Made by a program: the position numbers and the translations under genes | The notes under the pieces: generated by a model | Told to the model about the DNA's origin: nothing | Database searches by the model: none | Seen by the model: only the letters and a program-made list of their open reading frames with translations | NCBI RefSeq assembly: GCF_030867145.1 | Contig: NC_134443.1 | Span: 2,232,001-2,296,000 of the forward strand | From: Opisthocomus hoazin | Lineage: Eukaryota > Chordata > Aves > Opisthocomiformes > Opisthocomidae | DNA length: 64,000 nucleotides | Reading direction: 5' to 3' | Shown here: positions 29,866 to 37,851 of the stretch, in pieces | How the letters are laid out: the number at the start of each line of letters is the position of its first letter | How positions within the stretch are numbered: position 1 is the first letter of the stretch

Positions 29866-30078
29866 CGGCCGCCGCGCCGGCCCCCAGCAGTGAGTGGTGC
29901 CCAGCGCCGGAGCCGGCTCCCGGCCAGCGCAGCGGCTGCGCCCCAGGTCCCGCAGCCGAGGCTGCGGCGTGCCGGCACCCACCCGGCAGAGCCGCACGCA
30001 CCCCGCTCCACGCCTTGGAGCACCCAGCGAGCAAGGACCCCGCTCCGAGATGGGCGCTGGGCCCCACGGCCGGTGGCT

Positions 30079-31802
30079 TCACTCCCCTCGCGAGCTGCCC
30101 TGGGGCCGGGCACCCCCCGGCCGCCCCCCGGCCTCCAGCCAGCGCCGAAGGGCGAACCTGGTGCCGGCGCTGACCCACCCCTCGCCGTCGGCCGGCGCCG
30201 GGCGCAGCAGCGTCGCGGTGGGGATCCGGCGGGTGCTGGCGGAGCCGCGGCTCAGCTCCGTGATGCTGAGGGAGGGGAGGCGGTTGGGGGCCGTGCGGGG
30301 TGGGGGGCTCTGCGCCCCAGTTCCTCGCCGCCCCCCGTGCCCCCCTCACCAGACGGTGGCCGGCAGCGTGCCGGGCTCACTCCCCACGCCGGGCTCCACC
30401 GCTGCCATGGCCTCCAGGACGGGGGGCTCCAGCCAGGCGCAGGCGCTCACCTCACGCTCGCTGGGCCGCAGCCTGGCCTGGAGCCCCCAGACCGCGCTCG
30501 GGCGAGGAACCGGCCCCCCCCGGGACCGACCCCCGCCCCCCCCCCCGGGCCCCCCGCTTACCTCCAGCTGCCCGTGGGGCTCCCCGCAGCCCAGCAGCAG
30601 GTAGGCCACAACGTGGTGGGAGCGCAGGGGGCCGCGGGGGGGGTCGATGGACTGCGGGGGGATGCGGGGGAACACGCGTCACCCCGGGGGGGCTGCCCCC
30701 CACCCCAGGGCAGCCCCCCACCCCAGGGCAGCCCCCCCGCCCCGCTGTTACCTCCCAGAGGCCGAGCAGCCCCCAGGAGCAGCCCCCAGCCCCCAGGCGC
30801 AGCCCCGTCTCCTCCTGCAGCTCCCGCAGCGCCGCATCCAGCAGCTGCGGGGGGGATACGGGGGGGGGGGTCAGCGGGCACCGGAGCCCCCGGGCCCCCC
30901 CTCCCCCCCGCCGCCCCTCACCTCTTCGCCCGGCTCCAGGTGGCCGCCTGCGGCGGGGGGGGGGGCAGTGGGTCAGGGGCACCCCGAGGCACCGGACCCC
31001 CCCCGCCCTGCGTCCCCCCGCACTCACCCGGCGGCACCCAGGCGTTGGGGAAAGCACGGAGGGTGCGGGCGCGGCGGGTGAGCAGGAGGCGGCCGGTACC
31101 GGCCCGCAGCAGCGCGGCCACCGCCGCGCCCACCCCCCGGCCCCGCAGCTCGGCCGGCGGCGGCTCCCGGGGCTCGGCGGGGTCGGGGCCCTGCGGGGAG
31201 AGCGGGCGGGAGGTGCCGGGCCGGGGGCACCGGGGCTGAGGAGGGGGAACGACACCGGGGGGCACCGGGGCCGGGGGGAACGGAGCACCCGGGGCACCGG
31301 TGTCGGGGGGACACACATATCCGGTAGCACCGGGGCCGGGGGGGACGGAAAACCCGGCGCACCGGGGACACATAACCGGGGGCACCGAGGGGAACGGAAC
31401 ACCCGCGGCACCGGGGCCGGGGGGACGGAACAGCCGGAGGAACCGGGGGGGAGGAGGGAGAGCCCCCGGGGCTGAGGGGGGACATGCGACACGCACGGGG
31501 GTCTTCCCCCCTCCCCCACCTGCAGCAGCGCGGGGGCCGAGCCGGGGAAGGCCGCGTCCGCGATGAGGAACCGCCCGCGCTCCAGCCCGCACCGCACCGG
31601 GACCGGGGCCGCGCCCGACGGGGAGAAGGCGGCGACGACGCTCTGCGGGGGGGGGGGACAGCGCCGGGGGGGTCGGTGGCGGCGGGGACACCGCATGGCC
31701 CCCCCGTACCCCTCGCCCTCCCCCCGGTACCTCCCCGAAGCGCGCGGGCCTCTCCGCCCCGCCCCGCCGCACGTGCACCAGCACGCGCGCCAGCCCCGCC
31801 AT
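30079..31802 (-). CDS. NUDT17: NUDT17, Nudix hydrolase 17, complete
   Basis: Eight exons on the minus strand join to 293 residues: 31802-31731, 31642-31520, 31190-31028, 30947-30922, 30844-30752, 30651-30562, 30477-30350 and 30265-30079. The Nudix box (GX5EX7REUXEEXGU) is perfect at residues 121-143: G121, E127, R135-E136, E139-E140 and G142 are all present. It is split over exons 3-5. The domain is introduced by LLLTRRARTLRAFPNAWVPP, close to human NUDT17. The C-terminus (SAGTRFALRRWLEA) also matches. Human NUDT17 is slightly longer (328 residues as I recall). The family hydrolyses nucleoside diphosphate derivatives; NUDT17 is reported to act on CoA-type compounds, but nothing in the sequence fixes the substrate. 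The introns are very short. The gene is convergent with PIAS3 and lies head-to-tail behind POLR3C. Confidence 0.92.
30690..30742. repeat. 19-bp tandem repeat in NUDT17 intron 5
   Basis: Three copies of a 19-bp unit (cagggcagccccccacccc) between exons 5 and 6. Short and nearly perfect, with no coding capacity. Confidence 0.85.
31210..31480. repeat. GC-rich minisatellite in NUDT17 intron 2
   Basis: Degenerate tandem units of about 25-35 bp built from ggggcaccggggccgggggg and aacggaacaccc motifs. It fills most of the intron between exons 2 and 3. Confidence 0.8.
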
Positions 31803-31807
31803 CGCCG

Positions 31808-31930
31808 CTCTGAGGGGCGGGGCCTTCCCCGGGGAGGGCGGGGCTTCCCCAGAAGAGGGCGGGGCCTTTCCTGAGGAAGGCGGGGCTTCCCCCCGAGGCA
31901 GGCGGGGCCTCCCCGGGGGCGGGGCGGAGG
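31808..31930 (-). promoter_or_regulatory. NUDT17 promoter with a tandem array of GC boxes
   Basis: About six GGGCGGGG/GGCGGGGC Sp-type boxes occur at roughly 20-30 bp spacing, each with a flanking cttcccc or cctcccc. They lie directly upstream of the NUDT17 ATG (31802) and within about 130 bp of the POLR3C poly(A) signal. The promoter role is inferred from position; the boxes themselves are seen directly. Confidence 0.6.
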
Positions 31931-32012
31931 GTGCGCCACCTGCCGGCCCCGCCGGATCCCCCCACCCCGCCCAGACCCCCGGGACCACTCAAGCAGCGTC
32001 CTTGGCTCCGGC

Positions 32013-32018
32013 TTTATT
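32013..32018 (-). terminator. POLR3C poly(A) signal (AATAAA on minus strand)
   Basis: TTTATT on the plus strand, 35 bp beyond the POLR3C stop codon. The 3' UTR would therefore be only about 60 nt. Only about 200 bp separate it from the start codon of NUDT17 on the same strand. Confidence 0.8.
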
Positions 32019-32052
32019 GGGGTGGGGGCGCAGGGCTGGGGCCGCCCCCCGC

Positions 32053-35000
32053 TCAGGGCTTCCTCAGGGTGCTGGCGATGAACGACTCCAGCACGAAGAT
32101 GGTCTCGTCCACCTGGTTCTCGCTGGCATCGAGCCTGGGGGCGCAGCGGGTGGTGGGAGGGGGCCCTGGTGCCCAGACACCCCCCCCCATCCGCCCCCCA
32201 TTCCCAGTGCTCACTTGTTGACGTTGCGTTTGAGGGTCTCCAGCTGCTGCCGCTCGGGGGCCGTGATCATCTCCTCGATCTCCTGCAGCTGGGCCTCCTC
32301 GGCACCTGTGGCTTGCATGGAGGCCAGGATGGCTTCCACCCGCTGCGACTTCTCCAGCAGCCTCCTGGGGGGGGGGACGGGTGAGAGGACGGTGGCTGCA
32401 GCCCCCCCCGGACCCCCACCCCCTCCTCGCGACGCCTGGGCGCTCACTTGTTCTCCCTGGTCTCGTACTGGCGCCGCTCCATCAGGTTGGCCACGCTCTG
32501 GAAGGAGAAGCGGGGCAGGGTGAAGCCCCACACTGCGGCGCAGACACCCGCGCCCCAGCACCCGGAGGTGGGAGGTGACACGGGGACAGTGCTGCTGCCA
32601 GCCCCGGTGGCACCGTCTGGGGAGTCCCTGGGGTGGAGGAGGTGGCCATCATGCCAAGGCAGGGCTGGGGGCTGTGAGGGGACACGCCAGGATGGTGGAG
32701 AACCATGTGTGATGGTGGTGGTGGAGGAGAACCACTCATGATGGTGGTGGAGAACCACGCGTGGTGGTGGTGGTGCGGGAGGACCACGCGTGGTGGTGGT
32801 GGTGGTGGTGGTGGTGGTGGTGGTGGTGGAGGAGGACCACACGTAGTGGTGGTGCTGGAGGAGGACCACGCATGGTGGTGGTGGTGGTGGTGGAGGAGGA
32901 CCACGCATGGTGGTGGTGGTGGAGGAGGAGGACCACGTGTGGTGGTGGTGGTGGTGGTGAAGAAGGAGGAGGTGGAGGAGGAGAACCACACATGAAGAAC
33001 CACGTGTGGTGGTGGTGGACAGCCACTGGGCTCCACCGCCTGGAGCAGCAGCACGCGTCAGGGGGCCTGGACTTCTGGTGTGGATGGAGGCCACCTGGGG
33101 CCCCACGGGGATCAGGCTGGTGCCGGTGGCTTTCGGGGCCGAGCAGAGCCACCATCGGGGCTCCGGGAGCGTCCGCGGCGGTGCCGGCTTTACCTTGTAG
33201 CACCGGTGCAGCAGCATCCGCGCCGAGGACGGGACGTTCACCGTGTAGAGGTAGAAGGTGCGGGACGGCGCGTGGTCGGGAGTCTTGGGAATCTCCTGCC
33301 GGAGGGAGAGGACTTCACCGTGCGGCACGTCCCCGCGTGAGCGACCTGGGGCCAGGGACCCAGCCCGTCGCCTGGGTGCTCGTGTTGGGACGGGCAGGAG
33401 AGCGACGCCGGCCCTTGCTTGGGGACGTCCCCGAGATCTCGCCCGTCGCTCTCCAGCCCCCCGACCTCGCGCGCCGCCCCCGTGCGTCACCCCGGCTCCG
33501 GTGACGGCGTGGGCGCGCTCACCTGCAGGGACACGAAATTCTCCGACAGCATTTTGTAGAGCATGTCCTTGGCTTCCTTGGCCGGGATCATGGCGAAGTC
33601 CTCCACCTGCTTCTGCTCCAGATGCTTCTTGCGCAGGAGCAAGCGGAATATCCGGGCGCAGCGGGAACCGAACCTGAGCGGAAAATAAATCAGCGGACGA
33701 CGGCGAGGAAGGGCGGCGGGGTCTTCGAGTGGCCGCTTCACCTCTCCTCCACGATGGACTCCAGGGTGGCCGTTGCCAGGGACGCCAGGGCCTTGTGCAG
33801 ATCTGGAGGAGACCGAGGTCAAGGGCCAACAGCGGCGCTGGGGACCGCGGCCCGCGCGGCGCCGCGCAGTCTGCCCACAAAGGATACTGACGGTGTACAT
33901 GCCCCCGCCGCTGTCCCCGGATTTACCCACAAACTCCAGCTGCGAGAAAAGGAAGAAATAAAAGAAATTCAGCACGTCCCAAAGCAGCAAAAATCCTGAC
34001 TTTTGTAAAATCTTGACTGTAAAAAGTACTCTGTGGATTTTATGAAAAAAAAGAATGAAAATCTCTGATCTGAGCGGCCTAAGAACATCACGCGTGGTTT
34101 TTTTAACGCTTTCAGTGTCAGCCGAATCCCGCTTTTCCCCGCGACGTCCCCAGCGCGCGGCGACGGGAGGCAGCGAGGGGCGCAGGCTGCGGCTGCCCGG
34201 CGAGCGCGCGTTTCTTACCGGGTCGTCTGCTAGCAGGGTGAGATACTGGTCCAAAACCTGCTTCCCGATGTTGTATCCGGCTGGAAGAGACCTGAAGATC
34301 TGCGGGAGGAGAAGCAGGCGGGACGTGAGCGGGGCTGAAATGGCACTGGCAGCCTGCCCGAATCCGCAGGTCCCTACGGACTTCTCCTGCCCGAACGGGA
34401 GCCGCGCGAGCGGAGAGGCCCCGGCCACCGCGGGACGGCGCGGGCGCTGACCTCGTTGGACGAGAGCGGCTGGGTGTACGGCGCGCTGGAGGACGTGGTG
34501 ACTTCGCTCATCCGCAGCATCGTCCGCACGATTTCGCTGCTGGTCTGGTGTTGGGGGGAAGGAAACGGCCCTTGGCGGGGGAGAACCTGCCCTGGGCTCC
34601 TCTGACGTGGGCCAGCCCTGGCTGCCCTGCAGCGGGGTTCCGAACCTTCCCCCCCCCCCAGCAAGGCGCGGAGAGCGGCTGCGGGGGGGTCTGGGCGCTT
34701 CCACGAACCTGATCCATGCGGCTGGCCACGGCGCTGACGATCCCCTGGTCCCGGAAGTGCTGGTGGAACCGGTCGATGTTGACTTGCCAGTAAATGCCGT
34801 CGTCTGGTGGAGGCTGCGGGGGAACAGTGAGAGAGAGGGGAGCCCCGAAACCAAGGGAGAGGAGCCCCAAAGTCTGAAAGAGAAGAGCCCCGAAACCAAG
34901 GGAGAGGAGCCCCAAAATCTGAAAGAGAAGAGCCCCGAAACCAAGGGAAAGGAGCCCCAAAATCTGGAAGAGCCCCAAAACCAAGGGAGAGGAGCCCCAA

Positions 35001-36927
35001 AAACTGAGCAAGAGGAGCCCCAAGACTGAGGGAGAGGAGCCCCTAAAAGTGAAAGAGAAGAGCCCCAAGACTGAGGGAGAGGAGCCCCAAAAACGGAAGG
35101 GGGGGAGCCCCAAGACTGAGGGAGAGGAGCCCCAAAAACTGAGGGAGAGGAGCCCCAAAAACCAAAACAGAAGAGCCCCAGAATCCGAGGGAGAGGAGCC
35201 CCAGGAGAACGCCTTGGGAAGAGGCGGAGGAGGACGGCGCTCGGCCCGTGGCGGGACAGGGACAGCGCCGCGTCCCAGGCAGGGGGACAGCGGCGCGGCA
35301 CGGGCAGCCTCCTCCGATTTACAGCCCGGCGGCGCCGAGGGCGACGGTGCTTCGGCGTCCCCAGTACCTCCGAGCTTTCTCCATCTTGCTTCTGCTTCTT
35401 CGCCTTGCGTTCGCCGCTCTCTTCCTCGTCACACGATCGTCTCCGCTTCCCTCTCCCTGACAAACAAAGATGGCGTTTGCTTCTGAACACCGCGCCCCGC
35501 TGCCCGCCCGGCAGCGCCCAGGGCTACCCCGAGGGGCTTCTCACCGACGAGGCTCAGCCTGGGCACGACGTACATGTCCTTCTCGTCAATCACCAAGGTG
35601 GGCGCGGGCGGAGGCGGCGCGGCGGGGCTCTCGGGGGCCTCGGGGGCCCGCGGGCACCTCTGCACGAAGTGCGTGTCCGCCAGGCGCACGAACGTGTTGG
35701 AGACGTCAGCGTAGTCCATGGTCTTCCCGTCTAGGCCGGAGGAGAGAGATGGCGGCGTCAGCCCCGCGCCCCCGCGCCGCTCCGGGGACGAGGCGAGGCT
35801 GTGCTCCTCGGAGGACTCCCACGAACAGGCTGCTCGGGGGCCGTTTTGGGGTGGGGGGCAGCTCTGATAACCCCGCTGGCGGCGAGGCCGCTTCGGGCCG
35901 CTCCTTCTCCAAGGTCCTGGCCGGCTTCCCAGCGTAACGCAGCCCAGAGAGCCGCCGGCACCACACTCACCGAGCCAAACCGGCCTCCGGCCCCGCCGCA
36001 CCTCCTCCCGCTCCCAGACCCCCTTTTTTGAAGGCGAGGAGCTTCCCACCTTCCATCGTTTCCGTCAGCCTGTCCGCCACCTTCCTCACCACCACGCTCA
36101 TCGTCATCTTCCCGTTGAGGAGCAGCTCCTCCACGACGAGCTCGCCCGTGTCGCCGTAGAGGGTCTTGGCGGCGTAGATGTAGCGCGGGTAGCGGAGGAT
36201 CCTCAGCACCCGCTGGCACTGCGCCTCGTACTCCACGCAGCCTCGCTTCTGCAGCTGGTACGTCACCAGGTTGTGCTGGATGAGGACGCAGAGGGCTTTC
36301 TTCACCTGCCCGGGGCAGAGCAGGGCTCCGTTACGCCGCGGGGAAGCCCACGCCGGGCTCCCCGCCCTTCCCGGTGGTGGCGGAGCGTCTCCCCCACGCG
36401 CAGGCACCGCTTCCCCGCCGCCGTGAGCCTCCCCGGCACTGAGTTGCCGGGGCTTGTGCCACCGTCACGTCCCCTGCGCGTCACTCCTGTCCCCCTCTGG
36501 ACTCTGTGGAGAAGTCAGAGCTACGCTCTGCCCTTCCTGGGCTGCCTTCTGAGCGAGGTAACGAAGCGTCCCTCCCGCTTAAGCAAACCCACCTCATATT
36601 TTTTAATAAGCAGTGAAGAGCTCGTTTGCCCTTCCCAGGGTTTTCCTGCCAGTTCCTCCTTCCGGAGCGGCAGTGGTGGGGTCCGACAGCTCGGCCGATC
36701 TCGGAGCGGTCCAGGCCGCGCTCCCTGACGCCGCCGATCGCAGCCGGGCTGAAGCCGACGCGGGCGGCTCTGAGCCGTACCTGGTCCAGCAGCAGCCCCG
36801 TGTCGCTGACGATCGTCCGCAGCGGCTGGACGCCCGTCCTGATGAGGTGAGTCCCGATCTTCTCCACGATCTCCCCAAAATGCTCTTGCAGCAGGAGGGA
36901 ACACAGCTTGATTTCCGCCTGAGTCAT
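32053..36927 (-). CDS. POLR3C: POLR3C (RPC3/RPC62), RNA polymerase III subunit, complete
   Basis: Fourteen coding exons on the minus strand join to 534 residues, the length I recall for human POLR3C: 36927-36781, 36305-36050, 35730-35545, 35456-35368, 34813-34709, 34544-34452, 34299-34219, 33939-33888, 33802-33742, 33673-33523, 33295-33194, 32497-32448, 32364-32215 and 32134-32053. It forms the RPC3-RPC6-RPC7 subcomplex that recruits RNA polymerase III to TFIIIB. The order of conserved segments is complete: MTQAEIKLCSLLLQEHFGEI at the start, winged-helix segments including VEYEAQCQRVLRILRYPRYI, then FGSRCARIFRLLLRKKHLEQ, then the coiled-coil tail with EEAQLQEIEEMITAPERQQL. A linker at about 198-226 is rich in Lys/Arg/Glu. 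Intron 8 is U12-type. A noncoding first exon is likely further upstream. Confidence 0.97.
32690..33025. repeat. TGG-triplet array in POLR3C intron 11
   Basis: Runs of (TGG)n, up to about 15 triplets near 32788-32828, alternate with gaggaccacgcatgg-type spacers in a patchy higher-order unit of about 45-60 bp. Read on the minus (transcribed RNA-like) strand the repeat is CCA-rich. It gives Trp/Gly/Val or His/Pro/Ser frames, none a gene. Confidence 0.92.
33803..33887 (-). other. U12-type (minor spliceosome) intron 8 of POLR3C, 85 nt
   Basis: The intron starts GTATCCTTT, a perfect match to the U12-type 5' splice site consensus RTATCCTTT. Near its end it carries CCCTTGACC, which contains the CCTTRAC core of the U12 branch point. 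The presumed branch A at 33819 leaves 16 nt to the final AG, within the usual U12 range. The downstream part has only a weak pyrimidine tract. Use of this donor, and no other nearby GT, keeps the frame (MYTV-N-LHKALASL). All other coding introns in the window that I checked have ordinary U2-type donors. Confidence 0.88.
34825..35205. repeat. GAGGAGCCCC minisatellite in POLR3C intron 4
   Basis: Tandem units of about 22 bp paired into a 45-bp dimer (agaggagccccaaaatctga, then aagagaagagccccgaaacc) in the left part, becoming degenerate to the right. It gives Pro/Lys/Glu frames on plus and Leu/Ser/Phe/Gly frames on minus. It is spliced out between exons 4 and 5. Confidence 0.9.
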
Positions 36928-36957
36928 CTCGACGGCGGCTCAGAACGCCCGGCGGTG

Positions 36958-37530
36958 CTGGGGGGAAGAGCCCTGGGGTTATTGGGGGGGGGACGGGATG
37001 GCGGGGGGGCCGTGCTGCTGCCCTCCGGGGAAACCCAGCTGTGCCCCGTCCCGAAATGGGCGCAGGGTGGGAGAGCCAGCGCCCGGCGCTGCAGCGGGGA
37101 CGGGAGGGACACGGCTGGGCCCCGGGAGCTCTCCCGGGGGGTGGCGGCCATGTCAAAGGGGTCCCCGGGTCCCCGCCCCCCCGGGGGGTGGCGGCCATGT
37201 CAGAGGGGGTCCACCCCCCGGGGGATGGCCCCCTCCCCAGACGCCTGGGGTCCTGTCGGAGGGGTCGGGGGCTCCGCGACCCCTCCCGGGGGGTGGCGGC
37301 CATGTCAGAGGGGTCCCCGGGTCGTGTCCCCCCCCCCCGGGGTCGGCGGCCATGTCAGAGCTGTTCCTCGGTCCCCTCCCGGGGGACGGCGGCCATGTCA
37401 GAGGGGTCGCGGTCCCTAGTGTCCCCCTCCCCGGTGCGATCCCGTCCACCCACCCGAGACCTGGGGTCCTGTCGGAGGGGTCGGGCCCGACGTGCCCCAG
37501 CCGGAGCGGCCCCGCCAGGCTCCCACTCAC
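36958..37530 (-). other. Probable intron in the POLR3C 5' UTR
   Basis: On the minus strand a consensus donor CTAG|GTGAGT begins at 37530, and an acceptor with a C-rich tract (TTCCCCCCAG|C) ends at 36958. Use of both would join a noncoding exon 1 (ending at 37531) to exon 2, which starts 30 nt before the POLR3C ATG. This arrangement brings the POLR3C start close to RNF115, as in the compact human head-to-head pair. It is inferred from splice motifs only. Confidence 0.6.
37135..37405. repeat. Tandem repeat with five copies of ggcggccatgtc
   Basis: Degenerate units of about 43-50 bp contain the exact 12-mer ggcggccatgtc at 37143, 37190, 37295, 37345 and 37388. They are followed by agaggggtc-like sequence and preceded by ccgggggg. 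The 105-bp gap between the second and third copies holds a decayed unit. The region lies in the probable POLR3C 5' intron, next to the divergent promoter. Confidence 0.85.
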
Positions 37531-37851
37531 CTAGGCCCGGGCCTAGGCCCATGCGGCCACCATGGCAACAGGCACTTCCGGTTCTCCGCCGCTACTTCCG
37601 GTCCCGCTCCGCGCCGCCGCGCCTCGTTGTCGGCTCTGGAGGACCGCGCCGGCTGATGCTCTACCCGCGCCGTCTCGTCGGGCCGAGGGGACGCTCTACC
37701 CAGGCGAGCTCGCTGCTCGACCCGGAGCAGACGAGCCGCACCGGAAGCTCGAGGCTAGCGCGCCGTCCCGCCGCCTCTCTGCCCGGCGGAGCGCGGGCTC
37801 GCTGCCTCGGCGGAGGACTGACGGCAGGGAGCCGGCGGCGGGAGAGAGAAG
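37531..37851. promoter_or_regulatory. Divergent promoter of POLR3C and RNF115
   Basis: CpG-rich DNA between the presumed POLR3C noncoding exon (minus) and the RNF115 start codon (plus). It contains three ETS/GABP-type sites (acttccgg near 37574 and 37594, ccggaagc at 37741) and a YY1-type aagatggcgg that overlaps the RNF115 ATG. There is no TATA box. ETS plus YY1 sites in a CpG island are typical of bidirectional housekeeping promoters. Confidence 0.7.

Noticed and set aside
36928-37303. Upstream reading frames of POLR3C starting at the repeated GACATGG motifs
   Set aside because: A consensus donor at 37530 and an acceptor at 36958 make this region a 5' intron most likely, so these AUGs would be spliced out.
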